Assembly: GCF_000802225.1 (NCBI RefSeq)
Contig: NZ_JTDI01000003.1
Location: 186,001-250,000 of the forward strand
From: Novosphingobium malaysiense
GTDB lineage: Bacteria; Pseudomonadota; Alphaproteobacteria; Sphingomonadales; Sphingomonadaceae
Direction of reading: 5' to 3'
Length of the DNA stretch: 64,000 nt
Of the stretch, positions 9,642 to 18,152 are shown piece after piece. How positions within the stretch are numbered: position 1 is the first letter of the stretch; every line of letters starts with the position of its first letter. Position numbers and translations under genes: made by a program. The notes below the pieces were generated by a model that made no database searches, was not told where the DNA came from, and worked only from the letters and a program-made list of their open reading frames with translations.

Positions 9642-10274
9642 ATGCGTAAGTTGCTTCTGAACGGTACTGCCGTGTTTGCCTTGGCGGTCGCGCCCGCTGC
9701 GGTTCTCGCGCAAGGTGCCGATGCCCAAGTTTCCGGCGAGGCCCCGATGGATGCCTCGATGCAGTCGGATGCGATGGAACCAGCCGACGGCATGGTTGAT
9801 GCGCCCACCCTCAACGCCGATCAGCAATCCGCCTATGATGCTCTGGCACCGAGCCAGCAGACCGAATACGAATCGTGGCCCAACAAGTACAAGGTCTATT
9901 ATTGGACGCTGACGCCCGAACAGCAGGAGGGCTACTGGGCCTTGACGCCCGACCAGCGCGGCAGGATCTACGACATGACGCCCGAGCAACAGGCGCTGGC
10001 TTGGAAGTCGGTGGTACAGCAACTGGCAGGCAAGGTGCCTACCACTCCGCCAGGCCAGGCCAATCCTCCAGGAACCGGCATGCCGACCAGGGGCGTGCCC
10101 GATCCCGAAACTGCGAGTCAGGACGTCCCTCCCGCAATGCCGGCCGATGAAAGCTACCAGGGCGGCCCCTACGAGGGAGCACTGACGCCGCCGCCAGCTT
10201 CGGCAATGAACAAGGACTATCCGGTCTGCACCAGGGAAATTCAGGACAGTTGCCGCAATCCCAGCGGGATCTGA
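9642..10274 (+). CDS. secreted protein with six 11-residue repeats and a C-x7-C-x-N-P tail
   Basis: A 210-residue protein of unknown function. A signal peptide (residues 1-23, ending AVLA) is followed by an acidic Met-rich linker. Residues 57-122 fall into six consecutive 11-residue units of the form [L/M]-T-P-E/D-Q-Q-x3-Y/W-x; examples are LTPEQQEGYWA, LTPDQRGRIYD and MTPEQQALAWK, with unit 3 (WPNKYKVYYWT) degenerate. A Pro/Gly-rich linker leads to the tail VCTREIQDSCRNP, whose cysteine spacing is repeated in the next gene. A strong terminator follows. Likely periplasmic or surface-associated. The repeat is the kind that builds stacked helices, but the function is not known. Confidence 0.75.
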   Translation: MRKLLLNGTAVFALAVAPAAVLAQGADAQVSGEAPMDASMQSDAMEPADGMVDAPTLNADQQSAYDALAPSQQTEYESWPNKYKVYYWTLTPEQQEGYWALTPDQRGRIYDMTPEQQALAWKSVVQQLAGKVPTTPPGQANPPGTGMPTRGVPDPETASQDVPPAMPADESYQGGPYEGALTPPPASAMNKDYPVCTREIQDSCRNPSGI

Positions 10275-10299
10275 TCCCATGAAAACCCGCCACGAGATG

Positions 10300-10326
10300 G
10301 GGCGTCAGGGAACTGACGCCCTTTTT
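10300..10326 (+). terminator. Rho-independent terminator
   Basis: GGGCGTCAG (10300-10308), loop GGAA, CTGACGCCC (10313-10321), then five T. A 9-bp perfect stem that ends the repeat-protein transcript 25 nt after its stop codon. Confidence 0.9.
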
Positions 10327-10438
10327 CTTGGCATCCGCACACATGTCTCAATTTGTCACAGGTGCGCGTTGTGGGGAACTCTTGGCGGGGGTGTCGAATT
10401 GAATCGGTAACAGGACGAACAAAATAGGAGGCTGAATC

Positions 10439-10702
10439 ATGAATTTCAGACCGATTTCAATTATTGGCGCCGCTGTTGCTCTTACCGCAGGAAGTGCCGC
10501 CATGGCTGCGCCTGCAGAAGTTGTCTCCCGTGATTCCAACGGGCAGGCGGCTGTAGTGCGCGTGGACGGTGAGTCATATGCCGTTTGCGATGAAAGTCGT
10601 CATGACGACTGTATCAATCCCCGCGCTGCTGGGCTGAATTGGGGCGATCGGCCGCTCGATTACTGGCCGGGCAAGCCTGCGAGCGAGATGCAGGGCTCAT
10701 AG
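10439..10702 (+). CDS. small secreted protein sharing the C-x7-C-x-N-P motif
   Basis: An 87-residue protein with signal peptide (MNFRPISIIGAAVALTAGSA, cleavage after AMA) preceded by a good ribosome site (AGGAGG, 8 nt before the ATG). The mature part is short: an EVVSRDSNGQAAVVRVDGESY strand-like segment, then VCDESRHDDCINPRAAGLNW and a Trp/Pro-rich end. The cysteine motif C-x5-D-x-C-x-N-P matches the tail of the upstream repeat protein exactly in spacing, although the two genes are separated by a terminator. A periplasmic disulfide-bonded mini-protein is likely. No known family is recognised. Confidence 0.7.
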   Translation: MNFRPISIIGAAVALTAGSAAMAAPAEVVSRDSNGQAAVVRVDGESYAVCDESRHDDCINPRAAGLNWGDRPLDYWPGKPASEMQGS

Positions 10703-10731
10703 ATCGTCACGACATGACATATTCGCGATAG

Positions 10732-10756
10732 GGGCGCCGGTGATCCGGCGCCCTTT
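10732..10756 (+). terminator. probable Rho-independent terminator
   Basis: GGGCGCCGG (10732-10740), TGAT, CCGGCGCCC (10745-10753), TTT. The 9-bp GC stem is excellent but the T-tract is only three. It sits between the small secreted protein gene and the convergent rsmD. Confidence 0.65.
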
Positions 10757-10769
10757 GCGATTCTGGTCC

Positions 10770-11315
10770 TCAGCCTTCGCGACGAAGAATGTGCACGCGG
10801 GCTTTGCCGACGTCGCGAACGGCTTCTTCGGCAAAGCCCTTGATCGAGACCGCTTCGGGCTTCGCCGTCTCGAGGCTCACCCACGTAGACTCGCCGATCC
10901 ACCCCAACCGCGCGAGTTTGTCGATCGCCACGCAGCCGGCCCCGGTGTCATAGGGCGGATCGAGAAGAACGAGATCCAGGGGTTCCTTTGCCGGTCCCAG
11001 GGCAAGCGCGGAACTGGCCCTGACCTCGGAGCGAGGCTGGGCATGAAGATTGGCGATGTTGCGCCTGATCGCGCGGATTGCCGCCGCATCCTGATCGACA
11101 AAAAGACAGTGCGCCGCGCCGCGCGAAAGGGCCTCAAGACCCAGGGCTCCCGAACCGGCAAAGAGGTCGGCAACCCTGAGGCCCTCGAAAGTTCCCAGGC
11201 GACTGGCGAGCATGGAAAACAGCGTCTCGCGCGTGCGGTCTGCGGTAGGCCTGGTGGCATCGCCCTCGGGCGCAACGAGCTTGCGGCCGCGCCATTCCCC
11301 GGCGATGATGCGCAT
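10770..11315 (-). CDS. rsmD: 16S rRNA (guanine966-N2)-methyltransferase RsmD
   Basis: A 181-residue class I methyltransferase that modifies G966 of 16S rRNA during 30S assembly. It opens with MRIIAGEWRGRKL, the family signature, followed by RPTADRTRETLFSML, the SAM-binding VADLFAGSGALGLEALSRG and the catalytic LLDPPYDTG (D-P-P-Y). A TTG at 11339 overlaps the upstream pseudouridine synthase stop and adds eight residues; I prefer ATG 11315, which begins the conserved domain. Translation is probably coupled to the synthase gene. Confidence 0.92.
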   Translation of the reverse strand: MRIIAGEWRGRKLVAPEGDATRPTADRTRETLFSMLASRLGTFEGLRVADLFAGSGALGLEALSRGAAHCLFVDQDAAAIRAIRRNIANLHAQPRSEVRASSALALGPAKEPLDLVLLDPPYDTGAGCVAIDKLARLGWIGESTWVSLETAKPEAVSIKGFAEEAVRDVGKARVHILRREG

Positions 11316-11335
11316 GCCCGTGCCGGAGCCTTTCC

Positions 11336-12301
11336 TCAAGGCCGGTCTCCCGCAGGCTTGTTGCCGGCAAGGGACCGGCGGAAGGTTTCGAGGTCGCGAG
11401 CCGCGATTTCTACGGCCGCGCCCTTGGGCAGGTCATCAAGGGCGAAAGGGCCATATCCTACGCGGATGAGACGGCTGACTTTCAGGCCCAGATGCTCCAG
11501 AACACGGCGCACTTCGCGGTTCTTGCCTTCGGTCAGGGTCATCTCGATCCACTGGTTGCGACCGGTCCTGCGCTCCATGTTGGCGTCGATCTTGCCGTAG
11601 CGCACGCCATCGATCTCGATACCGTCGATCAGCTCCTCGAGCTGTTGCTGGGTAACATCGCCGAAGGCACGCGCACGATAAGTGCGGGGTACGCCCGTCG
11701 CTGGCAGTTCAAGCTGGCGCTTAAACTCGCCGTCGTTGGTGAGCAGCAGCAGGCCCTCGGTACTGAAATCGAGGCGCCCGACGGGCATGACGCGTCCGGC
11801 GCCGGCGGGAAGCGCATTGCGCAAGGCAGTGTAGATCGTCGGACGCCCGGCAGGATCGCGCTCGGCCGTGATCAGCCCGGCAGGCTTGTGGAAGGCAAAG
11901 AGGCGAGTGGCCTCCGGTTCCTTCACCGGCTTGCCGTCGACGGTGACGCCTTTCAGGCTGGTGAGCACGGTCGCGGGCGTCTCGATCAGATCATCGCCTA
12001 GCTTTACCCGGCCTTCCGCGATCATCCGCTCGGCCTCGCGGCGGCTGGCGACGCCTGCGCGGGCCAGCAGCTTGGCGATCCGGTCGCCTTCGCGGTCCTT
12101 GGGACGCGGCGGGGCTGCAGGCGCTTTCGGAGCCTTGTTTACGGAGCGTGGCCTGCCGGTCTTGCTGGCGCCACGCGAGGAGCTGCCGCGGTCGGGGCCT
12201 TGCGAGGGGCGCCCCCGAGACGGACTGCCGCGCCGCGAGCCGCCCGATTTGTGAGGTGGTCTGGACATTTGCGGCGCCATACCTGTTGATCGCGGCTTCA
12301 T
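11336..12301 (-). CDS. rluB: RluB/RsuA-family rRNA pseudouridine synthase
   Basis: A 321-residue enzyme. The first 70 or so residues are a disordered Ser/Arg/Pro/Gly-rich tail. Then comes an S4 RNA-binding domain (RIAKLLARAGVASRREAE) and a pseudouridine synthase domain with the catalytic Asp in VGRLDFSTEGLLLLTNDGE, the preceding KPAGLITAERDP, and GKNREVRRVLEHLGL near the end. This is the RsuA/RluB/RluE/RluF group; RluB (23S U2605) is the most likely member, but single-gene assignment within the group is uncertain. The ATG at 12301 follows GGGAAGG. It forms an operon with rsmD. Confidence 0.87.
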   Translation of the reverse strand: MKPRSTGMAPQMSRPPHKSGGSRRGSPSRGRPSQGPDRGSSSRGASKTGRPRSVNKAPKAPAAPPRPKDREGDRIAKLLARAGVASRREAERMIAEGRVKLGDDLIETPATVLTSLKGVTVDGKPVKEPEATRLFAFHKPAGLITAERDPAGRPTIYTALRNALPAGAGRVMPVGRLDFSTEGLLLLTNDGEFKRQLELPATGVPRTYRARAFGDVTQQQLEELIDGIEIDGVRYGKIDANMERRTGRNQWIEMTLTEGKNREVRRVLEHLGLKVSRLIRVGYGPFALDDLPKGAAVEIAARDLETFRRSLAGNKPAGDRP

Positions 12302-12361
12302 CCAGCCTTCCCATCGCTTCGTGCGACGCTAAGTTGGCGGTTTGATTTCGGGGAGAATGGC

Positions 12362-13693
12362 GTGAGCGCCGAAAATACCAGCAAACGGCGTAGCATCGGG
12401 GCTTCGATCGAGCCCTACCTCGAAAAGGAATCCCTCGCGTCCTTCTTTCTCGGGGTCTCGTCCGGATACCCCTTTGCACTGCTTGCCGCCACGCTCACCT
12501 CGAGGTTGGCGCAGGACGGTATCGACAAGTCGACGATCACCGCCTTCACGCTGGCGTTCTTCGTCTACAACCTAAAGCCGTTCTGGGCCTGGGTCGTCGA
12601 CGGCGTGAAGATCCCCGTTCTGGTCCGAATGGGCCAGCGGGTCTCGTGGATGATCGTGATCGGCCTGTTCGTGATGGCGGCGACCGTGAACCTCGCGCTG
12701 GTGAACCCGTCTCCCGACAACATCGGGCCCACTGTGCTCGCGGCGGTGTTGTTGGGTCTGGCAGGGGCCAGCTTCGACATCGTCATCGACGCTTTCCGGA
12801 TCGAGACGCTCAAGCCCTATCAGCTCGGGACGGGCTCGGGCATGAGCCAGTACGGCTGGCGTATCGGCGCTGCCGCTGCCGGTGCGGTGGCGCTGGTGCT
12901 GGCGGCGCGGTTCGACTGGCATGCCGCTTATGCAGCCTGCGCCGTCTTCGCGCTTCCTGCGATGATCACCGCGATCGTGATGGGCGAGCCCATCCGGCAT
13001 CAGGTTGTACATGAAAAGCGCGAACTGTCGGAAGTCTGGACCTCGATCACCGGCCCTTTTCAGGAGTTTTTCCGGCGCAATGGGGCATTCCTCGTGCTGC
13101 TGTTCATTCTGGTCCACAAGATCGGCGATACGTTGGCCAACCTGACGTTCCGCCTGCTGTTCAACGACCTCGGCTTCACCAACGACGAAATCGCGCTCTA
13201 TGACATTGGTGTGGGCTTCTGGGCGCTGATCATCGGCGTATTCGTCGGCGGCGTGATCTACGCGCGGATGGGGCTCAAGCGTTCGGTGCTGATCGCGCTA
13301 GTGCTCATGGCCGTTTCCAACCTCAGCTTCGCGATGCTGGCAGCGGCAGGGCATAGCAACCTCGGGATGGCCGGTGCCATCGGGTTCGAGAACTTCGCGA
13401 GTGGGTACGGCGGTGTCGTGGTCGTCGCCTATTTCTCGGCGCTATGCGACCTGCGCTTCACCGCTGCGCAATATGCGTTGATCTCGGCAGGCGCGAGCAT
13501 TGTCGGGCGTTTCCTGACCGGCACTACTGCTGGCTCGCTGATCGAGATGATGGGCTACGTGAACTTCTACCTGCTCACGACTGTCGCCGCGTTGCCGGGC
13601 ATCGTTCTGTTCTGGTGGATGATGCGCGCCGGCCTTGTCGACGATGCGATGGGCACGGCGGGCGAAGTCGGCGAGGGCGACGCGCGGGATTAG
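12362..13693 (+). CDS. MFS permease, AmpG-like
   Basis: A 443-residue major facilitator transporter with about 12 hydrophobic helices. The start (EKESLASFFLGVSSGYPFALL, then an early FAFFVYNLKPFWAWVVDG-like loop) resembles the AmpG muropeptide permease/PAT family, in which the second helix pair reads as the family TLKFLWAPLLD segment. AmpG imports anhydro-muropeptides for cell-wall recycling; here the substrate is only suggested. A GTG start 7 nt after GGGGAG is used. It converges with folC, the two stop codons overlapping in TTAG. Confidence 0.75.
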   Translation: MSAENTSKRRSIGASIEPYLEKESLASFFLGVSSGYPFALLAATLTSRLAQDGIDKSTITAFTLAFFVYNLKPFWAWVVDGVKIPVLVRMGQRVSWMIVIGLFVMAATVNLALVNPSPDNIGPTVLAAVLLGLAGASFDIVIDAFRIETLKPYQLGTGSGMSQYGWRIGAAAAGAVALVLAARFDWHAAYAACAVFALPAMITAIVMGEPIRHQVVHEKRELSEVWTSITGPFQEFFRRNGAFLVLLFILVHKIGDTLANLTFRLLFNDLGFTNDEIALYDIGVGFWALIIGVFVGGVIYARMGLKRSVLIALVLMAVSNLSFAMLAAAGHSNLGMAGAIGFENFASGYGGVVVVAYFSALCDLRFTAAQYALISAGASIVGRFLTGTTAGSLIEMMGYVNFYLLTTVAALPGIVLFWWMMRAGLVDDAMGTAGEVGEGDARD

Positions 13694-15018
13694 TCCGGCA
13701 GTTCGTCGTTCTCGCGCAAAACACTCCCAGCAAGGTACAGCGAACCGGCGATCAGCACGCATTCGCCCTCGGCCGGCTCGATCCGCGTGAGCGCTTCGGC
13801 CACGCTGCCTGCAGCCGAGGCTTCGGGCGTGAAGATGTGATCGAACGCCGAGGCTTCATGGCACGCATGCCCGGGCACCGGGACCACCGTCACGCTGGCG
13901 AGGCGATCCGCCAGTGGCGCGATCAGGGCGTTCGGGTTCTTGTTCGCCAGCATGCCGATGACGAGGTGGATGTGCGGGCGGCGCTCGCGGAAGTGCAGCG
14001 CTAGCGCTTTCCCTGCATCGGGATTGTGCCCGCCATCGAGCCAGCATGGCGTACCGGACGGCAGAAGCGCGGTCAGCGGTCCTTCACCCAGACGCTGCAA
14101 ACGGGCCGGCCAGCGCGCCGATCCCATGGCTGCTACCAGAGCGGCGTCGGGTACGCTGAGCGCGTCCTGATGACGCAGCATGGCAATGGCGAGGCCGGCA
14201 TTGACCGCCTGGTGCTTGCCAGCCAGCGCGGGGAGGGGGAGGCTGAGAGAGCCTTTGTCGTCGCGATAGACAAAGCCGCTCTTGGTAGGGCCGATGGACC
14301 AGTCGCGCGTGCGGCGAATGACCTCGGTGCCGACTTGCAGCGCCTTTGCGTCGATGGCCTCGTTCATGCCGAGATTGTAGTCGAGCGTGACCAGTGGCGC
14401 GCCGGCCTTGGCGATCCCGGCTTTCTCGAAGGCGATCCGGATGTGCGGTTCCTTGGGGGCTTCGGGATCGGGCGAGAGCAGGAAGGCCTCGTGATCAATC
14501 CCGAGCGAGGCTATGCCGCAGACAGTAGGCGTCTCGATCACATTTGTGGCATCGAAACGGCCACCGAGCCCGACTTCGATCACGCAGGCTTCGGCCGGTA
14601 TCCGCGCAAAGGCGAGGAAGGCGGCTGCGGTGGAGACTTCGAAGAAGCTGGCGCCGATGCCGGACGCCTCGGCTTCATCGAGCACTTCCGCCAAAAGGTC
14701 CGCCAGCATCTCGTCGGAGATGAGCGTGCCGGCCACCCGGATGCGCTCGTTGAAACGGACGAGGTGGGGGCTGGTGAAGACGTGAACACGGTGCCCGGCC
14801 GCTTCCAGAGCGGCGCGCAGGAAGGCGCAGGTCGATCCCTTGCCGTTGGTGCCGGCGACGTGGAACACGGGCGGCAGGCTGCGCTGCGGATTGCCAAGCC
14901 GGTCCAGTAGCGCGCGGATGGTATCGAGCCCCAGCCGTCCCTGCGGAACGGAAAGGGCGTCCAGGCGGTCTAGCTGGGCCTGTACGCGCGGATCGTCCGA
15001 TACCGCGAAGTCGCCCAC
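13690..15018 (-). CDS. folC: bifunctional folylpolyglutamate/dihydrofolate synthase
   Basis: A 442-residue Mur-ligase-type enzyme that adds glutamate to dihydropteroate and tetrahydrofolates. The P-loop HVAGTNGKGSTCAFLRAALE lies near residue 53, with TSPHLVRFNERI, FFEVSTAAAFLAF, EVGLGGRFDATNV and the C-terminal WLDGGHNPDAGKAL. GTG 15018 starts 2 nt after the trpA stop codon, so the gene is the last of the trpB-trpA-folC unit and translation is probably coupled. In many alphaproteobacteria accD sits between trpA and folC; it is not present here. Confidence 0.93.
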   Translation of the reverse strand: MGDFAVSDDPRVQAQLDRLDALSVPQGRLGLDTIRALLDRLGNPQRSLPPVFHVAGTNGKGSTCAFLRAALEAAGHRVHVFTSPHLVRFNERIRVAGTLISDEMLADLLAEVLDEAEASGIGASFFEVSTAAAFLAFARIPAEACVIEVGLGGRFDATNVIETPTVCGIASLGIDHEAFLLSPDPEAPKEPHIRIAFEKAGIAKAGAPLVTLDYNLGMNEAIDAKALQVGTEVIRRTRDWSIGPTKSGFVYRDDKGSLSLPLPALAGKHQAVNAGLAIAMLRHQDALSVPDAALVAAMGSARWPARLQRLGEGPLTALLPSGTPCWLDGGHNPDAGKALALHFRERRPHIHLVIGMLANKNPNALIAPLADRLASVTVVPVPGHACHEASAFDHIFTPEASAAGSVAEALTRIEPAEGECVLIAGSLYLAGSVLRENDELPD

Positions 15019-15020
15019 CT

Positions 15021-15800
15021 TCAACGCGCCGAATGCACCGCTTCGGCCAGCGCCGAGGTCAGCTCCTTGAGCGGCCCTGCGGCCTTGTCTCCGTGCTCCT
15101 TGACGAGATCGACCAGCGCCGATCCAACGACCACGCCGTCCGCAACCTTGGCGATCGAACTGGCCTGCTCGGGCGTGCGTACGCCGAAACCGACGGTAAC
15201 GGGAATGTCGCTGGCGGCCTTGAGCTTGGCCACGGCCTCTTCGATCGAGCCCTGTGCGGCCTGCTGCATGCCGGTAATGCCGGCGACCGAAACGTAATAG
15301 AGGAAGCCCGAGGACCCTTCGAGCACGGCGGGAAGCCGCGCGGCATCGGTGGTCGGCGTGGCGAGGCGGATCAGCGACACGCCTGCGTCGCGCAAAGCGG
15401 GGCCGAGTGCGGCATCCTCTTCGGGCGGAATGTCGACGCAGATCACGCCATCGACGCCGGCCTTGGCGCACTCGGCGGCGAACCATTCGGGGCCGCGGAT
15501 GGTCATCGGATTGGCATAGCCCATCAGCACCAGCGGAACCTGAGGGTGACGCTGGCGGAACTCGGCAGCGTAGCGGAAAATGTCCGCCGTACGCGTGCCC
15601 TTGCCGAGCGAGCGCAAGTTGGCTTCCTGAATGGCCGGACCGTCCGCCATGGGGTCGGTGAACGGCATGCCCAGCTCGATCACGTCGGCGCCGCCTTCGA
15701 CGAGCGCGTCGAGGTTGGCGGCGGTGTCGCCGTCACCACCGGTGATGAAGCAGACGAGGGCGGGGCCCTTGGAGAAGGCCATTTCGAAACGGGTCGACAT
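15021..15800 (-). CDS. trpA: tryptophan synthase alpha chain
   Basis: A 259-residue TIM barrel that cleaves indole-3-glycerol phosphate to indole and glyceraldehyde-3-phosphate; the indole is channelled to TrpB. The catalytic acids are visible as E42 (VIELGMPFTDP) and D53 (PMADGPAIQ), with the phosphate site GFGVRTPEQ and GVVVGSALVD near the end. ATG 15800 begins 2 nt after the trpB stop (TGA AA ATG), so the two are translationally linked. Confidence 0.97.
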   Translation of the reverse strand: MSTRFEMAFSKGPALVCFITGGDGDTAANLDALVEGGADVIELGMPFTDPMADGPAIQEANLRSLGKGTRTADIFRYAAEFRQRHPQVPLVLMGYANPMTIRGPEWFAAECAKAGVDGVICVDIPPEEDAALGPALRDAGVSLIRLATPTTDAARLPAVLEGSSGFLYYVSVAGITGMQQAAQGSIEEAVAKLKAASDIPVTVGFGVRTPEQASSIAKVADGVVVGSALVDLVKEHGDKAAGPLKELTSALAEAVHSAR

Positions 15801-15802
15801 TT

Positions 15803-17044
15803 TCAGAGCTCCACCCCCAGCGCCTCGGCGACGGTGAAGATGTCCTTGTCGCCGCGGCCCGACACGTTGACGACGAGGATCTTGTCTTCGTCCATCTCGG
15901 CGGTGAGCTGGGGCAGGGCGGCGAGGGCGTGGGCACTTTCCAGGGCCGGGATGATGCCTTCGAGCGCACAGCATTGCTGGAAGGCTTCCAGCGCCTGATC
16001 GTCGGTGATCGGCACGTAGCGCACGCGGCCGTTTTCATGCAGCCACGAATGCTCGGGGCCGAGACCCGGATAGTCGAGGCCTGCGCTGATCGAGTGCGCC
16101 TCGGTAATCTGGCCGTCCTCGTCCTGCAGCAGGTAGGTCTTGTTGCCGTGGAGGATGCCCGGCTTGCCGCCGGTGAGGCTGGCGGCGTGCTGTCCGGTCT
16201 CGATGCCATGGCCTGCCGCCTCCACGCCGACCATCGCCACTTCGGGATCGTCGAGGAAGGGATGGAACATGCCGATCGCATTCGATCCGCCGCCGACGCA
16301 GGCGAGAACCATGTCGGGCAGGCGGCCTTCGGTCTCAAGCATCTGCGCCCTGGTTTCGGTGCCGATCACGCTCTGGAAATCGCGCACCAGCTCGGGATAG
16401 GGGTGCGGCCCGGCGGCGGTGCCGATGATGTAAAAGGTGTCGTGGACGTTGGCGACCCAGTCGCGCAGCGCCTCGTTCATCGCGTCCTTGAGCGTCTTCG
16501 CGCCCGATTCCACCGGCACCACTTCGGCGCCGAGCAGCTTCATGCGGAACACGTTGGGCTGCTGGCGGGCGACGTCGGTCGAGCCCATGTAGATGACGCA
16601 AGGAATGCCGAAGCGCGCGCAGACCGTCGCGGTGGCCACGCCGTGCTGGCCGGCGCCGGTTTCGGCGATGATCCGGGTCTTGCCCATGCGGATCGCCAGC
16701 AGGATCTGGCCGATGCAGTTGTTGATCTTGTGCGCGCCGGTGTGATTGAGGTCTTCGCGCTTGAAGTAGATCTTCGGCCCTTTGCCCTCAGGCGCGGCCC
16801 CACGGAAATGCTCGGTCATGCGTGGCGCGTAGTAGAGCGGGCTGGGGCGGCCGACGAAGTTCTTCAGAAGATCATCAAACTCTTCCTGGAACGAGGGGTC
16901 TTCCTTCGCCTTGCGGTACTCTTTCTCCAGATCGAGAATGAGCGGCATCAGCGTTTCGGCGACATAACGGCCACCGAACGTGCCGAAGTGACCGGTCGAG
17001 TCCGGCAGCGAGCGTAGCGAATTCACGGGCGGTTGAGCAGTCAT
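15803..17044 (-). CDS. trpB: tryptophan synthase beta chain
   Basis: A 413-residue PLP enzyme that condenses indole with serine. The PLP lysine is K106 in [24 protein letters not shown], the [13 protein letters not shown] phosphate loop and the C-terminal [10 protein letters not shown] are intact. ATG 17044 ([10 protein letters not shown]) gives the family length; the in-frame extension to 17113 is Lys/Arg-rich and unlike other TrpB. It is separated from trpF by a small gene on the other strand. Confidence 0.97.
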   Translation of the reverse strand: MTAQPPVNSLRSLPDSTGHFGTFGGRYVAETLMPLILDLEKEYRKAKEDPSFQEEFDDLLKNFVGRPSPLYYAPRMTEHFRGAAPEGKGPKIYFKREDLNHTGAHKINNCIGQILLAIRMGKTRIIAETGAGQHGVATATVCARFGIPCVIYMGSTDVARQQPNVFRMKLLGAEVVPVESGAKTLKDAMNEALRDWVANVHDTFYIIGTAAGPHPYPELVRDFQSVIGTETRAQMLETEGRLPDMVLACVGGGSNAIGMFHPFLDDPEVAMVGVEAAGHGIETGQHAASLTGGKPGILHGNKTYLLQDEDGQITEAHSISAGLDYPGLGPEHSWLHENGRVRYVPITDDQALEAFQQCCALEGIIPALESAHALAALPQLTAEMDEDKILVVNVSGRGDKDIFTVAEALGVEL

Positions 17045-17266
17045 GCATGCGCGCTTGGCAGAGCCGCCTTCGCTTGTCCAGACGCCCTTTTGGACACCAT
17101 TCCGCTTCGGCAATCGACGAATGTCGTTGGCAGGCCGACCAAGTCCTTCGTCTTCGACGAGCGGAGATTGGCGCGGTCACCGAAGAAGCATAGAGAGCGG
17201 CGCATCAAGACAAGGCCGGAAAAGAGCTCCGATCTTAGTCAACAATACTGTTTCAAGGAATGTAAA

Positions 17267-17401
17267 ATGAACCGTCTTACCAGTCTTTCCGCCGCCGCTT
17301 TGGCCGTATTCGCCATGTTCGGTATCGCCAACGCCGCTGTCAACGATGCGCAGGCAAATGCTTTTGCAGCCTATTCGGCACAGCAGGTCCATCGCGCCTG
17401 A
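17267..17401 (+). CDS. 44-residue exported peptide between trpF and trpB
   Basis: A short frame with a good ribosome site (AAGGA, about 8 nt before the ATG) encoding MNRLTSLSAAALAVFAMFGI, then ANAAVNDAQANAFAAYSAQQVHRA. The first 23 residues are a textbook signal peptide with A-N-A cleavage, leaving about 21 residues, or the whole could be a small membrane peptide. A hairpin with a short T-tract follows. No known family is recognised. It lies on the opposite strand from the trp genes on both sides. Confidence 0.6.
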   Translation: MNRLTSLSAAALAVFAMFGIANAAVNDAQANAFAAYSAQQVHRA

Positions 17402-17426
17402 ACCCAGGCATCCTGATGGACGCAAA

Positions 17427-17456
17427 GGGGCGGTCCGCATCGCGCGGCCGCCCTTT
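17427..17456 (+). terminator. probable terminator after the small exported peptide
   Basis: GGGCGG-(T)-CCGC (17428-17438), loop of 5, GCGG-CCGCCC (17444-17453), TTT: a 10-bp stem with one bulged T. AAAG flanks the other side, so it may also work for trpF, which ends at 17460. Confidence 0.55.
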
Positions 17457-17459
17457 CGC

Positions 17460-18101
17460 TTATGTGCGGCGTACGGCCGCGCAGAAGGCGGCGATCCTGT
17501 CTTCGTCCTTCACGCCCGGGGCGCTTTCGACGCCGGACGAGGTATCGACCAGCGGTGCCTGCGTTATGGCGAGGGCTTCGGCGACGTTGTCCGGCGTCAG
17601 GCCGCCGGCCAGCCCCCATGCGGTCGCGCCTTTCCAGCCGGCAACGAGGCCCCAGTCGAAACTGAGCCCCATGCCGCCGGGCAGGGCGCCTGTGGGGGTC
17701 TTGGCATCGAACAGCAGCATATCGATAGCACCTGCATAGGCTCGGGCGCGTTCCACGTCGTCGGCGCTGGCTACGGGGAGCGCTTTCCAGACCTTCCGTC
17801 CGAACCGCGCGCGTAGCTGTGCCGCACGCTCCGGGGTTTCCTTGCCGTGAAGCTGGAGGACATCGAGATCGGCAGCCTCTACCGCCTCGGCAAGCGTCGC
17901 ATCGTCCGCATCGACGAACAGCCCCACTCTCGCGATTCGGCCTTTGGCGCGTTCGGCCAGTTCCGCCGCTTGCGCCGGAGAGACATGGCGCGGGCTCTTG
18001 GGAAAGAACACGAAACCGGCATGGTCGGCACGCGCCCGGATCGCGGCTTCCAGAGCCATTGGTGTGCTTATGCCGCAAATCTTGATCGCCGCTGTTGGCA
18101 T
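17460..18101 (-). CDS. trpF: phosphoribosylanthranilate isomerase
   Basis: A 213-residue TIM barrel catalysing the Amadori rearrangement of phosphoribosylanthranilate in tryptophan synthesis. The catalytic Cys is in IKICGIST at the N terminus and the catalytic Asp probably in RVGLFVDADD; LDVLQLHGKET, LLFDAKTPTG and the C-terminal VDTSSGVESAPGVKD are all family signatures. It is upstream of trpB in the same direction, but a 415-nt interval with an opposite-strand small gene separates them, so trpBA probably has its own promoter. Confidence 0.96.
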   Translation of the reverse strand: MPTAAIKICGISTPMALEAAIRARADHAGFVFFPKSPRHVSPAQAAELAERAKGRIARVGLFVDADDATLAEAVEAADLDVLQLHGKETPERAAQLRARFGRKVWKALPVASADDVERARAYAGAIDMLLFDAKTPTGALPGGMGLSFDWGLVAGWKGATAWGLAGGLTPDNVAEALAITQAPLVDTSSGVESAPGVKDEDRIAAFCAAVRRT

Positions 18102-18152
18102 CGGTGTGTTCTTGCCTAGATTGCGGTCCCCAGCTGTTGGAGAGGGACCGAA

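Noticed and set aside
15019..15486. An in-frame upstream extension of folC lying inside trpA.
   Set aside because: The added residues are an Arg-rich shadow of trpA; FolC homology begins at GTG 15018.
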